From positions 112,680-176,679 of the forward strand of contig CADAGO010000004.1 of assembly GCA_902787555.1 (NCBI GenBank): a stretch of DNA of 64,000 nt, given 5' to 3'. The position numbers and the translations under genes were made by a program. Shown piece after piece: positions 15,536-24,327 of the stretch. The stretch is from an uncultured Bacteroidales bacterium (GTDB taxonomy: Bacteria > Bacteroidota > Bacteroidia > Bacteroidales > Bacteroidaceae). The notes under the pieces are model-generated. The model was not told where the DNA came from, ran no database searches, and saw nothing but the letters and a program-made list of their open reading frames with translations. Within the stretch, counting starts at the first letter, position 1. The number at the start of each line of letters is the position of its first letter.

Positions 15536-16725
15536 TTCAAATTGTGGATAAACAGAATTGCTGTGGATGTGGTGCTTGCGCTCAGAGATGCCCCCAGCAA
15601 TGCATTGCAATGAAAGAAGACCAAGAGGGCTTTCTTTACCCACATGTTGATAACTCTCTTTGTGTAAACTGTGGATTATGTGAGAGCGTATGTCCATTTT
15701 TGAGGCCAGAGAAAGAGAGGACTCCATTGGACGTTTTTGCCGCAATCAATAGAGATGATAATGTAAGGGAGAATAGTTCTTCTGGCGGAGTCTTCTCCTT
15801 ATTGGCGAGCAACGTTGTTTCGAAAGGAGGAGTCGTTTTTGGAGTTCGTTTTGATGAACAATGGAATGTTGTCTTTGACTATGCAGAAGACAAGGAAAAA
15901 ATAAAGTTATTCCGTGGAAGCAAGTATGTCCAAGCTAATGTGGGAGATTCCTACAAAAAGTGTGAACAATTTTTGAAGGATGGTCGTATAGTGTTGTTTT
16001 CTGGAACACCTTGTCAAATAGCAGGATTAAAAAAATATTTACAAAAGGAATATACAAACCTTGTGGCTTGTGACTTGATTTGTCATGGTGTTCCAAGTCC
16101 TAAGGTATGGGAGAAATACCTATATAGTGTAAGAAAACGTAATATGGGAAAAAACGCCATTTGGCGGTTTCTAGGAAAAATGCCGTTCTGCTCATCCTTA
16201 AATCGTTTGCCTATCATCACGCATATACGATTTAGAGATAAATCATATAGTTGGAAAAAGTATCGTTTAAGCATTGAACTAACCGAGTCTCCAGCCAAAG
16301 GTAGGCATCGTTTAAATCCGTCTTCTGTAAAGGCTGTTGATGAAGTCTTCCACAAGAATGCCTATATGAAAGCTTTCCTTCATGATCTTTCCCTGCGTCC
16401 TTCATGCTATTACTGTAAATCTAAGTGTGGCAGAAGTAATAGCGACATCACGCTCGCAGATTTTTGGGGTATTCAGAAAATATTACCTGAGATGGATGAC
16501 AATAAAGGTACCAGTTTGGTTCTTGCTTATAATGATAAGTGTACTGTTTTGCTTAAGAATGCAGATGTGTTTACAAAGGAAACTCTCTTCAAAGACTCAT
16601 TAAGAGATAATCACATGTGGTCCGAATGTGCGTCACCTCACCCAAAACGTGAATTGTTTTTTGCTCGGTTAGATAAACGTAGAGATGTTCATAAACTAAT
16701 AAGTTGGTCTTTGAAACCCTCATAA
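15523..16725 (+). CDS. FrhB-like protein with N-terminal 2[4Fe-4S] ferredoxin domain
   Basis: 400 aa. Two four-cysteine clusters (CCGCGACAQRCP at about residues 13-24 and CVNCGLCESVCP near 47-58) are followed by the coenzyme F420 hydrogenase beta-subunit-type domains (FSGTPCQIAGLKKYL, CDLICHGVPSPKVWEKYL, and a later CYYCKSKCGR). Such proteins recur in Bacteroidetes polysaccharide loci next to pyruvyl transferase genes, as here. The redox role is undefined; electron supply to a sugar or pyruvate modification is an inference. An alternative start lies at the ATG 15532. Confidence 0.85.
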   Translation: MFEMIQIVDKQNCCGCGACAQRCPQQCIAMKEDQEGFLYPHVDNSLCVNCGLCESVCPFLRPEKERTPLDVFAAINRDDNVRENSSSGGVFSLLASNVVSKGGVVFGVRFDEQWNVVFDYAEDKEKIKLFRGSKYVQANVGDSYKKCEQFLKDGRIVLFSGTPCQIAGLKKYLQKEYTNLVACDLICHGVPSPKVWEKYLYSVRKRNMGKNAIWRFLGKMPFCSSLNRLPIITHIRFRDKSYSWKKYRLSIELTESPAKGRHRLNPSSVKAVDEVFHKNAYMKAFLHDLSLRPSCYYCKSKCGRSNSDITLADFWGIQKILPEMDDNKGTSLVLAYNDKCTVLLKNADVFTKETLFKDSLRDNHMWSECASPHPKRELFFARLDKRRDVHKLISWSLKPS

Positions 16726-16744
16726 ACAGTAAATAGTATTATTA

Positions 16745-17851
16745 ATGCGTATAGCAATTCTTACACAGCCTTTAGGATATAATTATGGAGGGATACTCCA
16801 AAATTTTGCATTGCAAACAGTGTTGCGGAGGATGGGGCATGAGGTTATTACGCTTGAACCGAAGCGCTATAAGTTCTCTTGGCGGCAGCATATCCTGCAT
16901 ATCCTTCGTCGTGTAGTAGGCCGCTACCTTCTCGGACATTATAACAATTCCATTTTGGGTAGATGGAGATCTGACAACAAGATCCGAAAACTTGGAACAA
17001 ACACCTTCAAATTTGTTGATAAGTATATTAAAAGGAAAGAGTATGCGGACTTATACAATGATGTAACATCAGATGAGTTTGATGCCTATATTGTTGGTAG
17101 CGATCAAGTATGGCGACCTGAGTATAATAAGAATCTTCCCAATATGTTCTTGACTTTTACTCGTGATTGGGATGTACGGCGTATCGCTTATGCTGCATCT
17201 TTTGGCGTTAGTACATGGTCGGCAAATGCATCCACTACAGAAGAGTGTCGTATGGGACTTCGTAAATTTGATTTGGTGACTGTCCGTGAAGATTCTGGAA
17301 TATCTCTCTGTAATAGTCTTTTTGGCGTGAAGGCTCAGTATGTCCTTGATCCGACTTTGCTCCTAACAAAAGAGGACTATTATTCAATGCTCCATCTAAG
17401 TAACATTCCCAAAAGCAAGGGCAACTTGTTAGTATATATTTTAGACTATACGGAAGACAAAAGAAAATTGATCAATCGTATTGCAGAAGAGCATCATCTC
17501 GTTCCGTTCCGTGTCAACTCTGATTATGAAAACTATAAGGCAGACCTCAATAGAAGGATACAACCACCAGTTGAACATTGGTTGCGAGGTTTTTATGATG
17601 CAGAATATATAGTAACAGATTCATACCACGCTTGCATATTCTCAATTATTTTTGGGAAACCTTTTGTCGTATATGCTAATGTAGATCGAGGGATGGCACG
17701 TTATGATTCATTGCTTGGACACTTATTCTTACAAAATAATTTGGTGTTGTCATCTGATGAATTCCATGGTTTCAATAATGATTACCAATCAAGTGTTAAA
17801 GAATTAGAAATACTACGTAAGAAATCTATTGAAGTCTTAAAGAAAATATAA
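16745..17851 (+). CDS. Polysaccharide pyruvyl transferase family protein
   Basis: 368 aa, cytoplasmic. Family words are clear: GYNYGGILQNFALQ near the N-terminus, YIVGSDQVWRPEYN (about residue 117) and TDSYHACIFSIIFGKPF (about 294-310). CsaB/WcaK-type members transfer pyruvate from PEP onto sugars as ketals; many relatives in gut Bacteroidales are paired with FrhB-like proteins and their exact chemistry is not established. Directly follows the FrhB-like gene by 19 bp. Confidence 0.87.
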   Translation: MRIAILTQPLGYNYGGILQNFALQTVLRRMGHEVITLEPKRYKFSWRQHILHILRRVVGRYLLGHYNNSILGRWRSDNKIRKLGTNTFKFVDKYIKRKEYADLYNDVTSDEFDAYIVGSDQVWRPEYNKNLPNMFLTFTRDWDVRRIAYAASFGVSTWSANASTTEECRMGLRKFDLVTVREDSGISLCNSLFGVKAQYVLDPTLLLTKEDYYSMLHLSNIPKSKGNLLVYILDYTEDKRKLINRIAEEHHLVPFRVNSDYENYKADLNRRIQPPVEHWLRGFYDAEYIVTDSYHACIFSIIFGKPFVVYANVDRGMARYDSLLGHLFLQNNLVLSSDEFHGFNNDYQSSVKELEILRKKSIEVLKKI

Positions 17852-17889
17852 CTGGAGCATACGGATAAGCGGTTAGTGTTAGATTAATA

Positions 17890-18876
17890 ATGCCTAAAGT
17901 ATCAGTAATAATTCCCATATTTCAAGCCGAGGCCTATATTGAACGTTGTGTAAGAAGCCTGTTCTGTCAGACACTCGATGGTGTGGAATATATCTTTATC
18001 GACGATTGTTCGCCAGATCAATCAATGAAGATATTGGATATGTTGATAGAAGAATATCATGAACGTATCGTAGAGATGAGCTGGGTAATCCGAATAGAGA
18101 AGATGCCGATAAACAGAGGTCAGGCAGCTGTCCGTCGATATGGAATGCAACTCGCTACTGGGGATTATGTCATTCAATGTGATAGTGATGACTGGGTGGA
18201 GGAGAGTATGCTCAATGAGATGTGGAATAAGGCATCTAAAGAAGGATTGGGTGTTGTTATATGTGATTTTTATCATGATAGAGCTAATAAGAGTAAATAT
18301 CATAAAGGTATAAGGTCAAGTGATCCTGATGAGATATTTTATGATGTACTATCTTCTAAATCTTGGTGGAACCTTTGGAATAAAATGTTTCATCGCAAAA
18401 CGTTTGAAGAGAATGATATCATTTATCCCCAAAAGGGGATGAATATGGGGGAGGATATGCTGCTGACTGTTCAGATGTTGTTTTACTGCATGAATAATGG
18501 AAAGATCGGTTATGTCAACAAGGCTTTTTACCATTATTGCGATAATCAGAATTCTATAACCCATCAGTTCTCTGCAGATCAAGTTTTGAGAAATACATTG
18601 CAGTGGCGTAAAAACATTTATAGTTTAGAGCGTTTTATTAATAGAAATAATCCAAGTAAAAGGGCAAAAGATATTGTATTGTGGCTCAAATACTCGGCCA
18701 AGCGGCGTATTTCGCCTTTTATAGAGGAAAAGAAATATGCCTTAGTGTGGAGAATGTTGTTTAAAGAGATTAATTTTATCATCTTATTTTGTCCCATGCT
18801 TCCAAGGCGAAGAAAATGGACATACTGTAAGACCTATATAAAGACATTATACATTATTTACAGAAATACTAACTAA
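17890..18876 (+). CDS. Family 2 glycosyltransferase
   Basis: 328 aa. GT-A motifs VSVIIPIFQAEAYIERC, IDDCSPDQSM and QCDSDDWVEE are present. The C-terminus is basic and probably binds the membrane surface. It ends one base into the next GT2 gene's ATG (position 18876), so translation is likely coupled. Similar in sequence to the GT2 encoded at 20834 (shared DDCSPD and SDDWVE), suggesting duplication within the locus. Confidence 0.88.
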   Translation: MPKVSVIIPIFQAEAYIERCVRSLFCQTLDGVEYIFIDDCSPDQSMKILDMLIEEYHERIVEMSWVIRIEKMPINRGQAAVRRYGMQLATGDYVIQCDSDDWVEESMLNEMWNKASKEGLGVVICDFYHDRANKSKYHKGIRSSDPDEIFYDVLSSKSWWNLWNKMFHRKTFEENDIIYPQKGMNMGEDMLLTVQMLFYCMNNGKIGYVNKAFYHYCDNQNSITHQFSADQVLRNTLQWRKNIYSLERFINRNNPSKRAKDIVLWLKYSAKRRISPFIEEKKYALVWRMLFKEINFIILFCPMLPRRRKWTYCKTYIKTLYIIYRNTN

Positions 18877-19865
18877 TGAAGATATCTGTCATTATTCCTA
18901 TCTACAATGTGGAGCCATACGTTGAGCGATGTTTACGAAGCGTGATGGTGCAGACATACAAGGGACTTTTGGAGTGTATTCTTGTTGATGACTGTGGAAT
19001 GGATCGGAGTATGGATGTTGCGATGGAATACATTAACGGGAACGTTAACGATAACTATAATATAGAGTTCGTGTTTTTGCATCATGAACGTAATCGTGGA
19101 CTATCTGCCGCTCGTAATACGGGTATGGCAGCAGCAACGGGTGACTATCTCTTCTTTTTGGATTCTGATGATGAGATAAGTGCTGACTGTATTGAGAAAC
19201 TTACGTCACCGCTTAAGGAGGAACAATATGACCTAGTTGTGGGAAATATACATACCATTGGCAACGAAAGGTTGGGTAAGCAGCTCAATTTAAAGTTGAA
19301 TGATGATGAGGTTCTCATAGGAAAGAGGATTATGGAAACCTATCGCAAAGGTTGGAACATGATGGCTCAAAATAAGCTCTACCGTGTAAGTTTTATTCGT
19401 GAACAAGGCCTTCAATTCATAGAAGGCTTGGTTCATGAGGATGAACTCTGGAGTTTTCAAGTAGCATGTTTGGCAAAATCGCTGAAAGCAGTTAATCAAT
19501 TGACATACATATATTATATAAGGAATAGTAGTATTACTACTTCAGTTAATTCTAAACAAAGGAAGCAGGAAGCTCTAAAGATTATCGTAGAAGAGATGCG
19601 GAACTTTTTGACAGATAAAAATATTTGCTCGGCGAGTGCATATCGATTGGTGCAGTATTTTTTGTGGCGAATACTAAAACCAGTACAGAATAATCGGACT
19701 CGGTTTATTCAGGAGTACTGCCAGTTACGTAAAGTTACCTGTTTCCCATTGACATACCGTATCAAAGCCATAGGCTTCCATCCTCGAGACCAAATACGTA
19801 ATCTCTATTATATGATGCCCTCAATGATTGCTGCCATGATTATTTATTGGCGTAAACATCAATGA
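18876..19865 (+). CDS. Family 2 glycosyltransferase
   Basis: 329 aa. Motifs ISVIIPIYNVEPYVERC, VDDCGMDRSMD and FLDSDDEISAD mark the GT-A donor site. A short Asn-rich insertion (NGNVNDNYNI, about residues 52-61) is encoded by the same TAACGATAAC-type repeat found at 12731-12770, so a repeat patch may have entered the coding sequence. Overlaps both neighbours by 1 and 4 bp. Confidence 0.88.
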   Translation: MKISVIIPIYNVEPYVERCLRSVMVQTYKGLLECILVDDCGMDRSMDVAMEYINGNVNDNYNIEFVFLHHERNRGLSAARNTGMAAATGDYLFFLDSDDEISADCIEKLTSPLKEEQYDLVVGNIHTIGNERLGKQLNLKLNDDEVLIGKRIMETYRKGWNMMAQNKLYRVSFIREQGLQFIEGLVHEDELWSFQVACLAKSLKAVNQLTYIYYIRNSSITTSVNSKQRKQEALKIIVEEMRNFLTDKNICSASAYRLVQYFLWRILKPVQNNRTRFIQEYCQLRKVTCFPLTYRIKAIGFHPRDQIRNLYYMMPSMIAAMIIYWRKHQ

Positions 19866-20812
19866 AGAAATACACAATGGAACCACTTTTTAGTATAATC
19901 ATTCCTCATTACAATATACCTGATTTGCTGATGCGCTGTCTGAAGTCTATACCTGTGACAGAAGATATACAAGTCATTGTGGTTGACGATAACAGCCCTG
20001 CAGTAGAGAGCTATTTGGACAAATATTCGGAACTTTCACGTCCCTATTTGGAGTTTATCCGAACGACAAAAGGAGGTGGTGCAGGCTATGCACGCAATGT
20101 CGGGATGGAGCTTGCGAAAGGAAAATGGCTGTTGTTTGCTGATGCCGACGACTTATATGTAGATGGCATGTATGATATCATCAGTCAATGGACAAACACA
20201 GATGCCGATGTTGTTTTCTTCAAGATTCGTAGTGTCATGTCTGATGACTTGGATAAGGAATTAACACGCATGACCTTTGTTAACGACTATATTGACAAGT
20301 ATTTGGTGTCTGGCGACGAACGATATATTCGGTTAAGCCATTCTGTACCATGGGGAAAACTTTGTAGGAGGGATTTTGTTGCAAGTCATGGATTCCGTTA
20401 TGATGAAGTCCAATATTCAAACGATTATTATTTTGCTGTATGTATTGGTTTTTATGCACGAAAAATCGAGGTTACTGACACGGTTCTTTATATCTATACG
20501 ACACGTAAGGGGGCGTTGACGGATTCTTTTATGAAAAAACCAGGTGAATTAGCTATTCGTGCAGATGTTGCTTTTCGTATTCAGAAGATGTTTAAGGAAC
20601 TAAAAATAGACATTAATCAGTCAATATCATTAAGATGGTATTTATTAAAATTGATAAAGGAAGACAGATCATTATTCCAACATTACTGGGAACGAGTGGA
20701 TGAGGTCTATCCTTCAAAATATGAAGCCTTTCAAATACTGAGTAAGAATAAAGGTCTTAAATTTAAGATAAAGTTGTTCTTGTATTCTATATGGGTTTGG
20801 CTTAGACCATGA
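19862..20812 (+). CDS. Family 2 glycosyltransferase
   Basis: 316 aa. FSIIIPHYNIPDLLMRC, VVDDNSPAVES and FADADDLYVDG identify the GT2 fold; the DxD-like element is DADD. The ATG overlaps the preceding stop (ATGA), a sign of coupled translation. Substrate unknown. Confidence 0.87.
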   Translation: MKKYTMEPLFSIIIPHYNIPDLLMRCLKSIPVTEDIQVIVVDDNSPAVESYLDKYSELSRPYLEFIRTTKGGGAGYARNVGMELAKGKWLLFADADDLYVDGMYDIISQWTNTDADVVFFKIRSVMSDDLDKELTRMTFVNDYIDKYLVSGDERYIRLSHSVPWGKLCRRDFVASHGFRYDEVQYSNDYYFAVCIGFYARKIEVTDTVLYIYTTRKGALTDSFMKKPGELAIRADVAFRIQKMFKELKIDINQSISLRWYLLKLIKEDRSLFQHYWERVDEVYPSKYEAFQILSKNKGLKFKIKLFLYSIWVWLRP

Positions 20813-20833
20813 TATTTTATAGAAGATTTTCTG

Positions 20834-21871
20834 ATGAAATCGTCTTTCGAAAAAAGGATAATCATGCACGTAAATAAAGAGATAAATCATAACCCACCCT
20901 TAGTCAGTATATTAGTTCCTATTTACAATGTGGAATTGTACATTGAACGATGTGCGAGGAGCCTGTTTGAGCAGACCTACTATAATCTGGAGTTTATCTT
21001 TTGTGATGATTGCTCGCCCGATAATAGTATTCAGATACTAGAGGAGGTAATGAATGATTATCCTCTGCGGTCAGGACAGATTCGGATAATTCACCATGAG
21101 CGGAACCGAGGCTCTGCTGCTGCACGAAACACATTGATAGATAACAGCAAAGGCGATTTTCTCTTTTGGGTGGATTCTGATGACTGGGTGGAGACAAATG
21201 CCGTTGAAGTATTGGTAAAGAAACAACGGGAAATTGATGCAGATATTGTCACAGGTAGAGCATATGCTCATAAGTCAGACAGAACTATCAGATGCCATGA
21301 TGGATGGGATTTGGATAAAGACACATTAATGGAGGACATCATTAGATGTAAGAGTGGAGCAACTTTATGGCGTAGGCTTATAAGAAAAAGTCTATTTTTT
21401 GACTATGGAATTGCATTTCATGAAGGAATAAATGGACGTGAAGACTATTCCGTTATCATTCTTTTAATCTATTATGCAAAAGAAGTCGCAGGAATAGATG
21501 CTATCGTGTATCATTATAACTTAACAAATACACATTCTATTTCTTTTGGTTACAAAGATCTTAATTTTCAGTGTCAATATTTAAAGTCCTGTGAGATTAT
21601 AGCAACCTTCTTTATTGGGAAGAATGAACGTATTTATCGTTTATGCATGGAAATGATGGTAAAACGCGCACATGACTTCATGATGACCCAATATCGTTAT
21701 AGATATCAGGAAGGCTATCAGTTTATGGCTGATTTTATAACAGGGTTTGATAGAAAATACTGGGCAATGATTAGCTGGAAGAACGGGATAATTAGAATAA
21801 TAGAAAGAAATTATTATTTGATGTGTATGACTTATCCAATCCGTCAGTTACGAAGTAAAATTTTCTCATAA
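20834..21871 (+). CDS. Family 2 glycosyltransferase
   Basis: 345 aa. VSILVPIYNVELYIERC, CDDCSPDNSIQ and VDSDDWVETN show a complete GT-A donor domain. The N-terminus is extended by about 20 residues before the first strand; a start at the second ATG (20864) would be more typical. It is the last of a run of four adjacent GT2 genes, and is followed by 60 AT-rich bp and the first CapA-like gene. Confidence 0.87.
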   Translation: MKSSFEKRIIMHVNKEINHNPPLVSILVPIYNVELYIERCARSLFEQTYYNLEFIFCDDCSPDNSIQILEEVMNDYPLRSGQIRIIHHERNRGSAAARNTLIDNSKGDFLFWVDSDDWVETNAVEVLVKKQREIDADIVTGRAYAHKSDRTIRCHDGWDLDKDTLMEDIIRCKSGATLWRRLIRKSLFFDYGIAFHEGINGREDYSVIILLIYYAKEVAGIDAIVYHYNLTNTHSISFGYKDLNFQCQYLKSCEIIATFFIGKNERIYRLCMEMMVKRAHDFMMTQYRYRYQEGYQFMADFITGFDRKYWAMISWKNGIIRIIERNYYLMCMTYPIRQLRSKIFS

Positions 21872-21931
21872 TAGAGCAGATTGTTATCAAAATAATAATA
21901 TAGTAGAGAGTAATAATTGTAATAGGTACAT

Positions 21932-23014
21932 ATGACTATTTGTTTTTGTGGTGATATCATGCCTGGAGGAGTCTTGCCATATCAGGACAATTTTATAACT
22001 CCAGAGTTGCAGGCCTACCTTGACAGTTTTGATTTTCGAATAGGCACGCTTGAGGCAGCTATCGGCACAGGTATGGCTTACGACCCTGTCAAGATGAAGG
22101 GACGTGCCAATGTCATATATGCCCGTGATGAAGATTTCTTTAGGGTAAAGGAGATGGGCTTTGATGTTGTCTCTTTAGCCAACAACCATATATTCGACCT
22201 AGGAGAAGAGGGGTTGAGGAATGCAATAAACAAGCTGGAAGAGAATGGAATTCTGCATTGCGGAGCTGGGATGAATGTTGAAGAGGCATCATGCCCAGTG
22301 ATTATTGAAAAAGATGGGATTAAAATTGCTGTTTTCGCCTATTGCATGTATGGCTGCAAATGGTTAGGACATGTAGAACTGGCAGGTAATCATAAAGCAG
22401 GTGTCAATCCTTTGAATATAACAGAAGTAATAGACGACATTAGGGAAGCAAGCGGGAAATATGATTATGTTGTCGTTATGCCGCATTGGGGACGTGAGTA
22501 TCAGTATGAACCTTTGCCTGAATGTGTTCAGATGGCGAAGCAGATGATAGAGGCAGGTGCTGATGCTGTATTGGGTAGCCATCCTCATCAGATACAACCA
22601 ATGATAAAATACAAGGGTAGATATATTTGTTTCAGTATGGGGAATTTCCTTTTCCCTGACTTTTATATGTATCCACCTCGTCCTATTTGGTATCCCGATG
22701 ATTCAGAAGATTTGTCACAAATAAAGGAAGTGGTTGGTTATCCTTTTCCGATAGAGGAACCAATTAAACAGGTTTGGAGTCCTCAATCCCGTTATGGTTG
22801 TATGATAGAGATGAATATTAGTGAAAGGGGTATGGGGGGGAGAATAAGATTCGTTCACCTTTCTTCTGATAATGTGCTTGGTTTGAGCAAGGGTGAAAAA
22901 CGTATGAAGTTCCAATTATGGAAAACTGGAAATATGACAAAGAGTTCAGCTTTCAGATTCTTAATACGATGTGTCAGAAAGAGTAGAGGAAAGTTCAATA
23001 AGTATTTGTATTAG
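21932..23014 (+). CDS. CapA-like metallophosphatase-fold protein (first of three)
   Basis: 360 aa. The CapA/PgsA family is known from poly-gamma-glutamate capsule synthesis. Visible metal-site words: CFCGDIMPGG (residues 4-13), VSLANNHIFDLGEEG, VVVMPHWGREYQYEP, VLGSHPHQIQP and CFSMGNFLF. There is no signal peptide or N-terminal membrane anchor, unlike classical CapA of Bacillus, so it is predicted cytosolic. No CapB/PgsB Mur-ligase-type partner exists here; instead ATP-grasp ligases follow. A phosphatase or acyl-phosphate-handling role is inference. Confidence 0.88.
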   Translation: MTICFCGDIMPGGVLPYQDNFITPELQAYLDSFDFRIGTLEAAIGTGMAYDPVKMKGRANVIYARDEDFFRVKEMGFDVVSLANNHIFDLGEEGLRNAINKLEENGILHCGAGMNVEEASCPVIIEKDGIKIAVFAYCMYGCKWLGHVELAGNHKAGVNPLNITEVIDDIREASGKYDYVVVMPHWGREYQYEPLPECVQMAKQMIEAGADAVLGSHPHQIQPMIKYKGRYICFSMGNFLFPDFYMYPPRPIWYPDDSEDLSQIKEVVGYPFPIEEPIKQVWSPQSRYGCMIEMNISERGMGGRIRFVHLSSDNVLGLSKGEKRMKFQLWKTGNMTKSSAFRFLIRCVRKSRGKFNKYLY

Positions 23015-23041
23015 CAGGAAAATACATCATAATAAAAAGGC

Positions 23042-23173
23042 ATGAAAATTGGATTAACCAGAGAAACGAAAGTTCCAGAAGATAACCGGGTAGCATTATC
23101 CCCAATGCAAGTTGCTAAGCTAAATTTGGATTATCCAGACTCGGAGATTGAGAAGAAAAAAAATCGTCATTAA
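23042..23173 (+). pseudogene. Out-of-frame alanine dehydrogenase/PNT-like N-terminal segment
   Basis: An ATG at 23042 opens 43 codons (MKIGLTRETKVPEDNRVALS, then MQVAKLNLDYPDSEIEKKK) before a stop. The start closely resembles the AlaDh_PNT_N family. The frame is lost at a run of eight A (23156-23163); with seven A it would continue as IVIKPDLKK directly into the opine-dehydrogenase-like frame, giving about 410 aa. It is either a fossil of a deleted alanine-dehydrogenase-like gene or an out-of-frame 5' end of the next gene. Confidence 0.55.
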
Positions 23174-23189
23174 GCCAGATCTCAAAAAA

Positions 23190-24272
23190 ATGAAAGTATT
23201 GGTTATTGGAAGCGGTAATTCAGGACTGATACATGCCGCAAAGATTTATGAAAAAGGCTTTCCTGTAGGGGTATTGAAGACATCAGACTATGGGAACATG
23301 GATTTCTTCAGTAGCATATCAGAGAAAAGTGAATATGATGTTGTGGATTTGACCAATTATGGGAATACGTTCAAAGCCAAGATGCAATTTATCACGCGTG
23401 ATGTTAAAAAGGCGATTGACTTTGCTGACGTCATCATGGTGATGACAACTACAAGTCAGCATGAGCATGTTGCCGGGTTGATCGCCCCGTATGTGCGTGA
23501 CGGCCAGTTGATTGTATTGTGTCCAGGTTATATGGGGAGTCTTATCTTCAAGAAATATATCAAGGCTGATGTCGTTTACAGTGAATGGGAAACAACAGCG
23601 TATAACGGGCGGATTGTTGATGGTAGCTTCGTCCGTATCACATTTTACAATCCTCGTAATGCTATTTCTGTGCTGCCGGTCTGCAAAGCCGAAGAGGTAT
23701 TAAAAAAGTTATCCCAACTGTTCGGCAACACGAAATATTTAAGGAAGCACATCCTTGAGTCAGCGCTTCACAATCCCAATATGATAGTCCATCCAATAGG
23801 TATCATTTTCTCTGCCTCCCGCATTGAACACAGTGGTGGTGAGTTCTGGATGTATCGTGAGGCTTTCACTCCTTCTGTGGTGCGTGTTATTCAGGAATTT
23901 GACAAACATAAGAACCAGATACTTGAGACTTTCGGTTGTGAACCGCTTGACTATTTTGAGGCTGCCAAATGGCGTAATTCCGAAGATCTGAGTATTCCTG
24001 CGATGGATGTGTTCCGTTCTTTTGCTGATTCGAGCAACAAAGGTCCTTCAGTTATTAATCACCGCTATCTGAATGAAGATGTCCCTATGGGGCTTGGTCT
24101 GTATATCTCTATTGGAAAAGTGCTTGGATACGACACATGCCTCCAAGAGAGTATTATGACACTAGCCTCTGCTTTGTTAGGAAAGAATTTGAAGGTTCAG
24201 TCGCGCACTATTCAATATCTATTGGGTAAAGATGATATAACAGTAGATGACATCAAGCAGGCCATACATTAA
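23190..24272 (+). CDS. Opine (octopine/nopaline) dehydrogenase-like NAD(P) oxidoreductase
   Basis: 360 aa from the ATG at 23190; the open frame extends 5' to a TTG at 23148, within the A8 region. Rossmann motif KVLVIGSGNSGLIHAAKI lies at the very N-terminus. The middle region (VLCPGYMGSLIF, YSEWETTAYNGRIV) and the all-helical C-terminal half (HNPNMIVHPIGIIFSASRIE, with a His-Asn and a downstream catalytic-type His) fit octopine/nopaline dehydrogenases. These reduce the imine of an alpha-keto acid and an amino acid to give an opine such as N-(1-carboxyethyl)-amino acid. In this locus it would supply an opine for glycan decoration (inference). Specificity cannot be read. Confidence 0.8.
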   Translation: MKVLVIGSGNSGLIHAAKIYEKGFPVGVLKTSDYGNMDFFSSISEKSEYDVVDLTNYGNTFKAKMQFITRDVKKAIDFADVIMVMTTTSQHEHVAGLIAPYVRDGQLIVLCPGYMGSLIFKKYIKADVVYSEWETTAYNGRIVDGSFVRITFYNPRNAISVLPVCKAEEVLKKLSQLFGNTKYLRKHILESALHNPNMIVHPIGIIFSASRIEHSGGEFWMYREAFTPSVVRVIQEFDKHKNQILETFGCEPLDYFEAAKWRNSEDLSIPAMDVFRSFADSSNKGPSVINHRYLNEDVPMGLGLYISIGKVLGYDTCLQESIMTLASALLGKNLKVQSRTIQYLLGKDDITVDDIKQAIH

Positions 24273-24327
24273 AGACCTGTGACAAGATGAACCCGAAAGT
24301 GCAGGAATGTGAATAAACAGAGGAATA

